Shown here in pieces: positions 5,871 to 14,043 of a DNA stretch of 14,043 bases; the first letter of the stretch is position 1, and each line of letters starts with the position of its first letter. The stretch spans positions 1 to 14,043 of the forward strand of contig NZ_CAMLGS010000049.1 of NCBI RefSeq assembly GCF_946479685.1, read 5' to 3'. The position numbers were made by a program, and so were the translations under genes. Source of the stretch: an uncultured Methylotenera sp. (GTDB taxonomy: Bacteria; Pseudomonadota; Gammaproteobacteria; Burkholderiales; Methylophilaceae). The notes beneath the pieces were generated by a model, which worked only from the letters and a program-made list of their open reading frames with translations, ran no database searches and was not told where the DNA came from.

Positions 5871-7118
5871 TTACCACTGCTTGCTTAGCATTAAATGCAG
5901 AAAGAACCCTTCATTGCGTACTTCCGTATTATTGCCAAACAAGGGGCTGTCGTAAGTCACTTTTTTCGGTAATAAAAACTCAATGCCGCTAGTGAGTTTC
6001 CAAGTTTCATCCAGCTTGCGGGCAAAGCCTAGTGTCACGTGTTCTTCTAAAGTCGCAGCGAGCAATGCGCTGGAGTTATTTCTCGGCACCGGGTTTTTAC
6101 CGTAGTTGTAGCCTGCGTATAAAGTGGTTTTGTCATTGTAAGTATAGGCGGCACCCAGCGCGTACACCATTTGGTTGCGCCAGTCCTGTTGGGTAACTAC
6201 TACCAGCGAGGCAGGTGCGGATGGGTTGGTGGTATCACTCCAAGTTGTTGTCACGTCATTAATCGCATCTGCCCAGTTAATCCAATTGATTTTGGCCGAA
6301 AGCAGTAAATCAGGGGTAGGCTTAAACGCTGCGCCAATTGCTACCTCACGCGGCAGTGCAAAGCCCTTGATGCTGAGCTTGTCGTATTTGACAATGCCAC
6401 CTGCGCCAAAGTTAAATTTAGCAGTGCCACCAGTCATCGGTAGTTCAGTTTTCTCTGTATAGCTTGCGCCCAGTGTCCATTGGTCGTTTAGCTTGTACTG
6501 CGCGCCTAGTTTAAAGCCAAAGCGCAGCGTATCTGCGCCCTCATTTTTAAAGCCGGCAAAGCTGCCGGAAGGCGGCGTATGGTAAAAAAACGTTTGCTCA
6601 ATGCTCGCGTAAATCATGCTGATAGAGCCGCCGATTGCAAGGTTGTCAGTCACTTGGCAGGCCATGCCCGGCGTTATTTTGGCAATGCCAAATAGTGAGC
6701 TCATTTCATCATCGGTACCAAAAGGCGTATTGATGTGCTTAAACACGGCGCCCGCACCACCTTGTGAGAAAAAGCCAATACCGGCAGTACAGGGTGCGTT
6801 TTCTAATTGCTGGGCATAGCCGCCACCGGCAAGCAACACATAACGATTGTCGGCATGCTGGTCATTACGTGCGTCTTGGTGTGATAAATCAGTGGTGCGC
6901 AGTAATGAACCATAAGCATCAAGCAGCTTGCCTTTAACTTGTGCCAAGCCGGCAGGGTTGGTGTTTAGCGCGCTGGTATCGCGCGCCACAGCGGTGTCTG
7001 CACCGCCCATCAGGGTTGATTCTGCGCCGTAGCCAATTAAGTTGATGCCGTTGGTGGCATGGCTTGGGGTTGCAATGGATAGCCCGCAAAGAGCCAATGC
7101 AATAAGATTGCGTTTCAT
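5871..7118 (-). CDS. FadL/TodX-type outer-membrane transport protein
   Basis: A 415-residue outer-membrane beta-barrel of the OMPP1/FadL/TodX family, which lets long-chain fatty acids or aromatic hydrocarbons pass the outer membrane. Residues 1-21 are a signal peptide (MKRN start, hydrophobic core, PSHA cleavage site); the mature protein begins TNG-like, as in FadL. The conserved family motif NPAG is at 54-57 (SALNTNPAGLAQ), after the GGADTAVARD segment. The rest is alternating strands and the protein ends in the aromatic residue Trp (LSKQW), the typical barrel-assembly signal. Start ATG 7118 has no good Shine-Dalgarno. It is a single gene, converging with the plus-strand membrane protein. 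Substrate cannot be read from sequence. Confidence 0.88.
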   Translation of the reverse strand: MKRNLIALALCGLSIATPSHATNGINLIGYGAESTLMGGADTAVARDTSALNTNPAGLAQVKGKLLDAYGSLLRTTDLSHQDARNDQHADNRYVLLAGGGYAQQLENAPCTAGIGFFSQGGAGAVFKHINTPFGTDDEMSSLFGIAKITPGMACQVTDNLAIGGSISMIYASIEQTFFYHTPPSGSFAGFKNEGADTLRFGFKLGAQYKLNDQWTLGASYTEKTELPMTGGTAKFNFGAGGIVKYDKLSIKGFALPREVAIGAAFKPTPDLLLSAKINWINWADAINDVTTTWSDTTNPSAPASLVVVTQQDWRNQMVYALGAAYTYNDKTTLYAGYNYGKNPVPRNNSSALLAATLEEHVTLGFARKLDETWKLTSGIEFLLPKKVTYDSPLFGNNTEVRNEGFFLHLMLSKQW

Positions 7119-7168
7119 TTTATTGTTATATCTCTGGTTTCACGCTAGGCGTGTTTGGTTTTATATGG

Positions 7169-7206
7169 CTGCACAGATTTTTTGTACTACTGTCCCCCTT
7201 GTGCAG
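7169..7206 (-). promoter_or_regulatory. inverted repeat in the fadL-like gene leader region
   Basis: CTGCACA (7169-7175) is exactly complementary to TGTGCAG (7200-7206), 24 nt apart, about 50-90 bp upstream of the FadL-like start. A smaller palindrome CACGC-TAG-GCGTG lies at 7141-7153. Either may be an operator or a leader hairpin; no factor is assigned. Confidence 0.3.
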
Positions 7207-7342
7207 GCCTTGCTCTATTCTATCTGTTACGACAAGATTTTTGTATTCTATAGGTGCGGCTGATACTTTAATTGCATCTCTTTGCGGCAGGTTTAGATTC
7301 TGAGGGCAGCGAGTTGGTAGTGGTGCTTCTGGGGAGGGGCTT

Positions 7343-7359
7343 AGCCACCGGTGGTGGCT
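7343..7359 (-). other. hairpin downstream of the hydrolase gene
   Basis: AGCCACC (7343-7349), loop GGT, GGTGGCT (7353-7359): a 7-bp G+C-rich stem some 20 nt beyond the hydrolase stop codon. No T-run follows on the minus strand, so terminator function is uncertain. The rest of 7119-7380 shows no gene. Confidence 0.3.
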
Positions 7360-7380
7360 GCTTAGTGTGAGATTGATTTT

Positions 7381-8154
7381 TTAGCTTGCCAGAAAATTGC
7401 CTACCACTTCAATAAATGCCTGCGGCTGCTCTGCGTGCACCCAGTGGTTTGCAGCTAAAGTGGAAAATTGCGCGTTGGTAAAATGGGTGCTGATATGGGT
7501 AATGTCTGTATCACGCACGTAATCACTGCGCTCACCGCGAATAAACAGGCTGGGCTTTTCATAATGCGCATGTTCACACACGGCTTGTATCAGGTGAGGG
7601 TAGTTTGCTCTGAGTGCGGCTAGGTTAATGCGCCACGCGAGCTTGTTTTCGGATTTAACTAGATTCATCAGTAAAAACTGGCGCACCATGGTGTGGGGAA
7701 TCTTGCTGGCCAATGCTTTGTCCACGTCACTGCGGCTTTGCATAGCGCTAAGGTCAACGGCCATCATCGCATCAATAATATGTGTATATGCATCGGGGTA
7801 CGTGCGTATTGCCATATCTACCACGATCAATTTTTCTAGCTTGTCAGGGTATTGGGTCGCAAACTGCATTGCCATTTTGCCGCCCAGTGAATGGCCAAGT
7901 AAATGGATGCGATCTAAACCGAGTGTATCGCATAGTTCCAGCAGGTCATCTGCCATCTCGGTATAGGTTTGCGAGTCACTATGTGGGGATCTGCCGTGGT
8001 TGCGTAAATCTACACTAATCACCTGGTAGTGCTGCGAAAAATGCTTGGCAACTGTGCCCCAGTTGTCGCCAGAGCCAAATAAACCGTGCAACAAAATAAG
8101 AGGTTGGCCTTTGCCTGAGATTGGGTCACCTAGGGTTTGGTAGTGTAATTGCAT
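7381..8154 (-). CDS. alpha/beta hydrolase, YbfF/ABHD11-like esterase
   Basis: A 257-residue alpha/beta hydrolase closest in plan to E. coli YbfF, a small acyl esterase active on short and medium acyl esters (acyl-CoA reported). The oxyanion loop LHGLFGSGDNW starts near residue 22, DLRNHGRS is at 49-56, the nucleophile elbow GHSLGG places Ser89, and the strand LIVVD after it gives Asp113, as in YbfF. The catalytic His is His240 in NHWVHAEQP. No signal peptide, so cytoplasmic. The ATG at 8154 gives the family N-terminus (MQLHYQ); an upstream TTG at 8202 adds 16 residues without homology-like features. There is no Shine-Dalgarno before 8154; instead the complement-like CCTCCC stands there. It follows fklB on the same strand with 130 bp between. 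Confidence 0.85.
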   Translation of the reverse strand: MQLHYQTLGDPISGKGQPLILLHGLFGSGDNWGTVAKHFSQHYQVISVDLRNHGRSPHSDSQTYTEMADDLLELCDTLGLDRIHLLGHSLGGKMAMQFATQYPDKLEKLIVVDMAIRTYPDAYTHIIDAMMAVDLSAMQSRSDVDKALASKIPHTMVRQFLLMNLVKSENKLAWRINLAALRANYPHLIQAVCEHAHYEKPSLFIRGERSDYVRDTDITHISTHFTNAQFSTLAANHWVHAEQPQAFIEVVGNFLAS

Positions 8155-8238
8155 GGGAGGTAATAAAAGATAGGGGCAGGTGATGCGTGTTAATGCCTGC
8201 AATGTTGCATGGGGTAAAGCAGGGCAGATAAGTTTTGC

Positions 8239-8254
8239 TAAGAGTTAACTCTTA
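8239..8254. promoter_or_regulatory. 16-bp perfect palindrome between fklB and the hydrolase gene
   Basis: TAAGAGTTAACTCTTA is a perfect 16-bp palindrome 85 bp upstream of the hydrolase start. Looser complementary stretches flank it (AGGG near 8221 and CCCT near 8270). It could be a dimeric repressor site for the hydrolase gene. No T-run makes it a terminator. Confidence 0.35.
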
Positions 8255-8280
8255 AACTAAGTTACCTACCCTGTACGTGC

Positions 8281-8300
8281 TAGCGATTATTCAATCGCTA
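8281..8300 (-). other. 8-bp hairpin enclosing the fklB stop codon
   Basis: TAGCGATT (8281-8288), loop ATTC, AATCGCTA (8293-8300) is a perfect stem; the fklB stop codon at 8289-8287 lies within it. It may protect the 3' end of the mRNA. Since half of it is coding sequence, chance cannot be excluded. Confidence 0.3.
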
Positions 8301-8913
8301 ATAACTCAACTTCAAAAATCAAGGTTGCGTCTGGGCCAATCGCTGGGCCACTTCCGTTTGCACCGTAAGCTAAGTTTGATGGGATAGTTAATTCAAACTT
8401 ACTGCCCACGTTCATTAACTGCAAACCTTCAACCCAACCAGCAATCACGCCAGTTACCGGGAAAACGATAGGCTCACCACGGTCGTAAGAGCTATCAAAC
8501 ACCGTACCATCAATCAGTGTACCTCTGTAATGCACTCTTACTTTATTGCTTTTACTTGGTTTTGCGCCATCGCCAGCTACTAGTGATTTATATTGCAAGC
8601 CGCTATCTGTGGTGATTACGCCATCTTTTTTAGCGTTTTCAGCCAAATAAGCCGCGCCTTCAGCCTGGTTTTTTGCAGACTGCTCAGCCTGTGCCGCCAT
8701 TTGTCTTTCTTGGCTCTCTTTTTGCACTTGCTCAACTGTACTGCGTTTTTCTGCATCAGTTAAACGTGATGGCGTGTCAGTCATGACATCTTTAACTGCT
8801 AGTGCAACTACTTCAGGGTCTAAGGTTAGGCCATCATTTTTAAGTTGAAACGCCATGTTTTCACCCACGATATAACTTAAGCGTTGGGTTAAGGTTTCTA
8901 ATGCAATTGTCAT
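8287..8913 (-). CDS. fklB: FKBP-type peptidyl-prolyl cis-trans isomerase, FklB-like
   Basis: A 208-residue, two-domain FKBP. Residues about 1-70 are the helical N-terminal dimerisation domain (FKBP_N); 70-95 is a long Gln/Ala/Glu-rich helix; 100-208 is the FKBP catalytic domain. The binding-pocket residues of FKBP12 are all present: Tyr in VHYRG, Phe-Asp in VFDSS, Phe in IVFPV, Val-Ile and Trp in GVIAGW, Tyr in LAYG, Phe in LIFEVEL. No signal peptide, so this is the cytoplasmic FklB (FKBP22) form rather than the periplasmic FkpA/Mip form. It accelerates proline isomerisation during protein folding. Start ATG 8913 has GAAAGAA upstream as a partial ribosome site. It precedes the hydrolase gene and probably has its own promoter at 8982-9010. 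Confidence 0.9.
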   Translation of the reverse strand: MTIALETLTQRLSYIVGENMAFQLKNDGLTLDPEVVALAVKDVMTDTPSRLTDAEKRSTVEQVQKESQERQMAAQAEQSAKNQAEGAAYLAENAKKDGVITTDSGLQYKSLVAGDGAKPSKSNKVRVHYRGTLIDGTVFDSSYDRGEPIVFPVTGVIAGWVEGLQLMNVGSKFELTIPSNLAYGANGSGPAIGPDATLIFEVELLAIE

Positions 8914-8981
8914 TGTGTTCTTTCGTTGATTTCAAGAAGATTTATTTTTAATGCTGTGGGATGTAAAGTGCATAAGTCGTA

Positions 8982-9010
8982 ATTATGACGGAGAACGGAG
9001 GATAAAACAA
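8982..9010 (-). promoter_or_regulatory. sigma-70-like promoter of fklB
   Basis: On the minus strand TTGTTT (forward 9005-9010) and CATAAT (forward 8982-8987) are separated by exactly 17 bp. The start site would be near 8975, giving a leader of about 60 nt. The -10 region overlaps a near-palindrome GTCGTAATTATGAC (8977-8990). Confidence 0.45.
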
Positions 9011-9105
9011 AACTCGTGAGGGAGCGTTGTCTGTTGCTTACGGGCACTATGTGATTGTAATTAAGTTGGCTTACCTGGCTACCGCTATTAGTCTCAACGC
9101 TGGTA

Positions 9106-9711
9106 TCATTCTACTAAAGCAAGAGTTTCTAATTTGGTGAGCCATTCATTGAATCCAGCACACATTTCTCTTATTTTTTCGATTCCAATTTCTTTCGCTA
9201 TATTTGGTCCATGTGTGGTCTTACGATAGCCAGTTTCTTTTTCCAATCGTTTAGATGGTGCAGTGTCGACAGAGTTGTTGATTTTTTCTGGGTCGCCATC
9301 AAAGCTGTCAAGAACTGTTTGGCACCACTCTTTTACACCAAGTTCATTCAATCCGCGCTCCATGCCCTCTGGGCACGAGAATAAAAGCCCTTCAAATTCA
9401 TACATCTGAATATACGGAATTAATTTAGGTTTAATGCTTGCATGCACAGCATCTGAAATACGGTGCTCTAAACCTGCTTTATTTTCACCCTCGAGTTTCT
9501 TTTTAAATCTGTAGAAGTCATAAAGTGTGGTGACATAGTCGAAACTATAGCCTATATTTTTTAATTCACTTTTTATCCTGTCTACATTAACATCACCGCC
9601 CATAGAAATTGGCGTGATAGAAATATTTTTGGCAGCAAGGTATGGGGCTAATACTGCTTTGATGAAACGTTCCTCAGTTGGCCCCTCGACGGATATTCCT
9701 ATTCTTACCAT
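9106..9711 (-). CDS. DUF4276-like protein with TOPRIM-like motifs, partner of the AAA ATPase
   Basis: A 201-residue protein that I place with the DUF4276 family. The N-terminus has ISVEGPTEERF (Glu9, Glu13), resembling the VEG-x-TE glutamate motif of OLD/TOPRIM nucleases; the next acidic motif is TTLYDFYRF (Asp65) and a third is YEFEGLLF (Glu105, Glu107). These are the places where TOPRIM folds bind metal, so a nuclease or related metal-dependent role is plausible but not shown. Its ATG (9711) overlaps the end of the ATPase gene by 7 bp, in the sequence ATGGTAA, with GGAGG 9 nt upstream: the pair is translationally coupled. Comparable two-gene ATPase plus TOPRIM-type pairs include PARIS (AriA/AriB) and AbiL, both anti-phage. 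Defence is inference from this architecture. Its codon content is more A/T-rich than flanking genes. Confidence 0.72.
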   Translation of the reverse strand: MVRIGISVEGPTEERFIKAVLAPYLAAKNISITPISMGGDVNVDRIKSELKNIGYSFDYVTTLYDFYRFKKKLEGENKAGLEHRISDAVHASIKPKLIPYIQMYEFEGLLFSCPEGMERGLNELGVKEWCQTVLDSFDGDPEKINNSVDTAPSKRLEKETGYRKTTHGPNIAKEIGIEKIREMCAGFNEWLTKLETLALVE

Positions 9712-10826
9712 TCAGGACGACCTCCGATAAGGTTTTTAGTCCAAATGTCACCCATGGCATAGTCCTCAAGCCAGCCCTTTAGTTCTTTCTCGTCAACACG
9801 CTTGAATGTTGAAGCGCCTTGTTCTTGGTCAACCACAATAAAGTCCTTAGCTTCAAATTGATTAGCAAAAGTTACCGATTGAGTTGAGCAGATAACCTGA
9901 TTTTCTTTTGACGCAGATTTGACTAATTCGGCTAATACTTCTAGTGCTGCAGGGTGAAGTCCCAATTCGGGCTCATCTAAAAAAATCGATTTTGGTCGAA
10001 GTGCAATAGGTTGCAAGAAAAGCGTTGCCATACAAATAAAACGAGCAGTACCATCTGATAATTGATTGGCTGAAAATGGTTCTTCATGGTCGCGATGAAT
10101 CCACTTGAGCAATACTTTCTCTTCATTTACCTCACCTCTAGGTTCTAGGTAAAAATCATGGAAATAAGGCGCAGCTGTTTTAATCGCATCTACAATATCT
10201 TGATATGCTTTTGTGTAGGACTCGTTTTTACTAGATTTGAGCCGATATAAGAAAGCTGCAATATTTTTTGCGTTGGAGAATAAATAATCTGAATCGTTCA
10301 AATCACAAGCCTGCTTAAAATCCGCAGTTGCGCTAGTATCATGAAAGTGATAAACCCGGCATTCTTCCAAGTATTCTCGAGTATATTGCCTTACATAGCG
10401 ACTTGCAGCTTCTCCGTCTGGAAGCAAGCCGCTTTCGCCTTTTTTCCCCTTTACGGACCATCTTTTAGGAGAGCCTACAAATGTACAGTATTCATTTTCA
10501 AAAACTAATGAGTCATCATCTGGTCCGTGGGAAAACTTCACATGATAGCCGTTAGAACCAACATCAATGTCTATTTCTATATTGGGTGTATTTTTAGAGC
10601 CGAAATGAAAGAATGTATTTGCAAAACCATTTCTTTCTACATATTTCTGAAGCTTACCTTCTGATAAATTTCGTAAAAAGGTAAACAAAGAAATAAAGTT
10701 TGACTTACCTGAGCCATTGGCACCAATTAAAATGTTAATAGGCTTCATAGCAACATCTAGAGATTTAATAGATTTAAATCCTTTAATCTTAATATGCTCT
10801 AAATGTGTTTTTTGAGTATCTGTCAT
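9705..10826 (-). CDS. SMC/RecF-like AAA family ATPase of a two-gene defence-like module
   Basis: A 373-residue ABC-type (AAA_21/AAA_15-like) ATPase. The family-typical opening IKGFKSIKSLDV precedes Walker A GANGSGKS (35-42). The middle part carries a variable insert (about 90-230), then the ABC signature-like LSDGT, Walker B SIFLDEPELGLHP, and an H-loop position reading CSTQSVTF, with Gln in place of the common His. Such stand-alone ATPases dimerise around ATP and act as sensors or motors for a nuclease or toxin partner, here the overlapping DUF4276-like gene. Start ATG 10826 has only a weak, distant ribosome site. An inverted repeat lies in its leader (10850-10879). Sampled blocks are 30-40 percent G+C against about 50 percent in groL and the dioxygenase gene, consistent with horizontal acquisition. 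Domain call is firm; the biological role is inferred. Confidence 0.82.
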   Translation of the reverse strand: MTDTQKTHLEHIKIKGFKSIKSLDVAMKPINILIGANGSGKSNFISLFTFLRNLSEGKLQKYVERNGFANTFFHFGSKNTPNIEIDIDVGSNGYHVKFSHGPDDDSLVFENEYCTFVGSPKRWSVKGKKGESGLLPDGEAASRYVRQYTREYLEECRVYHFHDTSATADFKQACDLNDSDYLFSNAKNIAAFLYRLKSSKNESYTKAYQDIVDAIKTAAPYFHDFYLEPRGEVNEEKVLLKWIHRDHEEPFSANQLSDGTARFICMATLFLQPIALRPKSIFLDEPELGLHPAALEVLAELVKSASKENQVICSTQSVTFANQFEAKDFIVVDQEQGASTFKRVDEKELKGWLEDYAMGDIWTKNLIGGRPEW

Positions 10827-10849
10827 ATATTGCTTGAAAACCTTTTATG

Positions 10850-10879
10850 GTGGGCAGTTTAATGTCTGCGAATGCCCAC
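10850..10879 (-). promoter_or_regulatory. inverted repeat in the leader of the ATPase/DUF4276 operon
   Basis: GTGGGCA (10850-10856) is exactly complementary to TGCCCAC (10873-10879), separated by 16 nt, 24-53 bp before the ATPase start codon. It stands out in an A+T-rich stretch. It could be an operator or an RNA hairpin limiting expression. There is no T-run. Confidence 0.4.
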
Positions 10880-10989
10880 AACTTTTAGATTGCCTCTGGT
10901 TTTTCTGAAAGTTTAAATTTTTCTAATCATACCTGCATTGCTTAATTATCTCCATAAGCGTCTTCTTTCACATAGACCTGAATAAGAAA

Positions 10990-11021
10990 AAAACAAAACC
11001 CGCCGAAGCGGGTTTTGTTTT
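10990..11021 (-). terminator. groESL terminator with UUCG tetraloop, bidirectional
   Basis: A 14-bp stem whose core is CCCGC (10999-11003) and GCGGG (11008-11012). On the minus strand the loop reads TTCG closed by C-G, the extra-stable tetraloop, and the stem's 3' arm plus following bases give a T-rich tail. T-runs exist on both sides, so it can work in both directions and insulates groL from the downstream module. Confidence 0.85.
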
Positions 11022-11040
11022 TTGCAATGCTGGTTAGGGC

Positions 11041-11146
11041 ATTTCAGCAAGTTAAAGCGGTTAGTGCAAGGCGCGAATCCGTAGGCAGTACGATTAGTAC
11101 GACAAGGAGAAGCAACGCAGCAATCACCGCTTTGACGACACTGAAA

Positions 11147-11147
<1 letters not shown>
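11041..11147. repeat. palindromic repeat, copy A, after groL
   Basis: Nested inverted repeats: ATTTCAG (11041-11047) with CTGAAAT (11141-11147), and inside it AAAGCGGT (11054-11061) with ACCGCTTT (11126-11133). The core holds GTAC-GATTA-GTAC (11088-11100) and AGCAACGCAG (11111-11120). Both core motifs recur in copy B (12912-13035). The outer arm touches the groL stop codon. It looks like a dispersed extragenic palindromic element and lies between groL and its terminator, so it is transcribed with groL. Confidence 0.6.
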
Positions 11148-12911
<1,764 letters not shown>

Positions 12912-13035
12912 TTTGGCGTGGCGAGAGGAAGCGATACTAGGCACGAGAAACGTATTAAGCGCAGACAGTACGTTAAGTACGGCAAGCTTAAACGGCTTCG
13001 AGCAACGCAGTAGCGCGAACTCGCAGACCGCCAAA
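12912..13035. repeat. palindromic repeat, copy B, between groES and groL
   Basis: Nested inverted repeats: TTTGGCG (12912-12918) with CGCCAAA (13029-13035), then GCGAG with CTCGC, and further inside TTAAGC with GCTTAA around the core GTACGTTAAGTAC. The core motif CAGTACG-TTA-GTACG-CAAG differs from copy A at three of 21 positions, and AGCAACGCAG is identical. It directly abuts the groES stop codon, as copy A does for groL. In mRNA it would fold into a long imperfect hairpin between the two cistrons. Confidence 0.6.
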
Positions 13036-13323
13036 TTATTCGACGATTGCCATGATGTCTTCTTCGCGCATTACCAATAACTCTTCACCGTCAACTTTAA
13101 CGGTTTGGCCTGCGTATTTGCCGAAAAGCACTTTGTCGCCTACTTTAACGTCAAGGGCAATCACTTTGCCGCTTTCATCACGTTTACCTGAACCCACAGC
13201 TTGAATCACGCCTTGGTCTGGTTTTTCTGTTGCGCTGTCTGGGATTACAATACCAGACGCGGTTGTACGCTCTTCTGCTGAGCGTTTAACAATCACGCGA
13301 TCGTGTAAAGGACGAATTTTCAT
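13036..13323 (-). CDS. groS: co-chaperonin GroES (10 kDa)
   Basis: A 95-residue co-chaperonin of normal length that caps GroEL as a heptamer. The signature [11 protein letters not shown] opens the protein (residues 4-14), the mobile loop follows with [11 protein letters not shown] (about 21-31), and the C-terminus has the usual [23 protein letters not shown] strand pair. ATG 13323 has AGGAG upstream. First gene of the groES-groL operon; its stop codon is immediately followed by palindromic repeat B. It is controlled by the sigma-32-like promoter and CIRCE at 13393-13447, so heat and misfolded protein should induce it. Confidence 0.98.
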   Translation of the reverse strand: MKIRPLHDRVIVKRSAEERTTASGIVIPDSATEKPDQGVIQAVGSGKRDESGKVIALDVKVGDKVLFGKYAGQTVKVDGEELLVMREEDIMAIVE

Positions 13324-13392
13324 AGGGTTTCTCCTGATTAAGTCTTAAAATATATAAATCTGAATATGGAATTGCATAAGTAACACGGCATT

Positions 13393-13419
13393 TTAGCACT
13401 CGTGCACTTCGATTGCTAA
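13393..13419. promoter_or_regulatory. CIRCE operator (HrcA site) of groESL
   Basis: TTAGCACTC-N9-GATTGCTAA matches the CIRCE consensus TTAGCACTC-N9-GAGTGCTAA with one mismatch. It overlaps the expected transcription start of groES, so HrcA would block RNA polymerase. A further right-hand half-site, GTGCTAAAA (13427-13435), is complementary to the left arm TTTTAGCAC. Confidence 0.92.
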
Positions 13420-13447
13420 TTTTGGGGTGCTAAAAGTTAATTTCAAG
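13420..13447 (-). promoter_or_regulatory. sigma-32-type heat-shock promoter of groESL
   Basis: On the minus strand CTTGAAA (forward 13441-13447), a 13-bp spacer, then CCCCAAAA (forward 13420-13427), against the sigma-32 consensus CTTGAAA-N13-15-CCCCATNT. Start site would be near 13412, within CIRCE, with a leader of about 90 nt. Combined positive sigma-32 and negative HrcA control is known in betaproteobacteria. Confidence 0.8.
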
Positions 13448-13502
13448 TGCTAGCGGTAACAATTTTTCAAATAAATGCGTTTTAAATAAAAGAGGTTGTA
13501 CG

Positions 13503-14043
13503 GTGGAATTTACTAAGTTAGGTAGCTCAGCACTTAATGTATCTAAAGTTTGTTTAGGCACCATGACTTATGGCGACCAGAACACAGAGGCGGAGGCGCA
13601 TGCGCAGCTGGATTATGCCTTGGCGCGCGGCATCAATTTTATTGATACGGCTGAGATGTATCCGGTGCCACCCAAGGCTGATACCTATACACGTACTGAG
13701 TCTATGGTGGGCACCTGGCTGAAAAAACAGCCGCGTGACAAAGTCATACTGGCGGGTAAGGTTTCAGGCCCGCGCCGTGGGCTGGACTGGATACGCGGTG
13801 GCCCACCGTCACTAGACCGTGCCAATATTCGTGCTGCGATTGAGGGCTCTTTGCAGCGTTTGCAGACGGATTATATTGATTTATACCAACTGCATTGGCC
13901 TGAGCGCAATGTGCCTATGTTTGGGCAATATCAGTTTGACCCTGCGGGTGAGTTTGAGTCTGGCGTTTACCAGCAGGGCGAAGAAAAAGCTTGGGTGTCG
14001 GTACAGAACCAGCTGGAAACGCTGGCTGAGCTGGTGCAAGAAG
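13503..14043 (+). CDS. tas: aldo/keto reductase, Tas-like (3' end outside window)
   Basis: The first 180 codons of an NADPH-dependent aldo/keto reductase of about 345 residues, cut by the right edge. The GTG start at 13503 has AGAGG 7 nt upstream and gives the family N-terminus (MEFTKLGSSALNVSKVCLG). The catalytic tetrad is complete: Asp48 and Tyr53 in IDTAEMYPVPP, Lys86 in ILAGKVSGP, His131 in LYQLHWPER. The segments TAEMYPVPP, DYIDLYQLHWP and the shape of the following insert are those of E. coli Tas, whose exact substrate is unknown. It is divergent from groES; the shared 179-bp region holds the heat-shock elements, so its own promoter must lie close by but is not clear. Confidence 0.85.
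   Translation, partial: MEFTKLGSSALNVSKVCLGTMTYGDQNTEAEAHAQLDYALARGINFIDTAEMYPVPPKADTYTRTESMVGTWLKKQPRDKVILAGKVSGPRRGLDWIRGGPPSLDRANIRAAIEGSLQRLQTDYIDLYQLHWPERNVPMFGQYQFDPAGEFESGVYQQGEEKAWVSVQNQLETLAELVQE

Noticed and set aside
5871..7118. lipoprotein signal in the FadL-like protein (Cys at residue 11)
   Set aside because: The residues before Cys do not fit the lipobox, and the PSHA site at 18-21 fits ordinary signal peptidase I cleavage.
7042..7263. 73-codon plus-strand frame across the FadL-like gene start
   Set aside because: Antisense to the signal-peptide region of a well-supported gene, with no ribosome site.
9012..9050. short GTG-initiated plus-strand frame between fklB and the DUF4276-like gene
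   Set aside because: Only 12 codons, no homology-like pattern.
8914..11040. flanking direct repeats or integrase marking the ATPase/DUF4276 module as a mobile element
   Set aside because: I looked on both sides and saw no matching direct repeats, no tRNA target and no integrase or transposase; transfer is suggested only by base composition.

Overview
The window looks like a chromosomal segment of a moderate-G+C betaproteobacterium. The reasons are a groES-groL operon carrying both a CIRCE operator and a sigma-32-like promoter, the FadL, YbfF, FklB and Tas relatives, and the YhhW-type pirin. A methylotrophic member such as the Methylophilaceae is my guess from overall look; nothing in the window proves it.

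Layout. (1) 1-461: the tail of an unidentified reading frame, then a compact chain of RNA hairpins ending in two intrinsic terminators, then a promoter region with phased operator-like repeats. (2) 462-4288: a redox or aromatic-stress cluster. It holds a DODA-type extradiol dioxygenase (+), a possible 46-residue protein (-), an NmrA/QorB-like NAD(P)-binding protein (-) and a pirin (-) that look like one operon, and a divergent LysR regulator (+) with a T-N11-A palindrome at its start codon. (3) 4584-7118: a polytopic membrane protein of unknown function with an internal repeat (+), converging through a large hairpin terminator on a FadL/TodX outer-membrane porin (-). (4) 7381-8913: a YbfF-like esterase and an FklB-type peptidyl-prolyl isomerase, both (-). 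(5) 9106-10826: a two-gene module (-), visibly more A+T-rich than its neighbours: an SMC/ABC-like AAA ATPase overlapping by 7 bp a DUF4276-like protein with TOPRIM-like acidic motifs. This is the best candidate for an accessory, probably anti-phage, system. (6) 10990-13447: groES-groL (-) with its UUCG terminator, two related palindromic repeats (one after each gro stop codon), and a promoter/operator region with superposed sigma-32 and HrcA sites. (7) 13503 to the right edge: the 5' half of a Tas-like aldo/keto reductase (+), divergent from groES.

Working together: the dioxygenase, pirin and QorB-like genes plus LysR fit a response to quinones or other electrophiles. groES, groL and fklB are protein-folding functions. 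The ATPase/DUF4276 pair sits between groL and fklB like an insert. No tRNA, rRNA, CRISPR array or insertion sequence was recognised.
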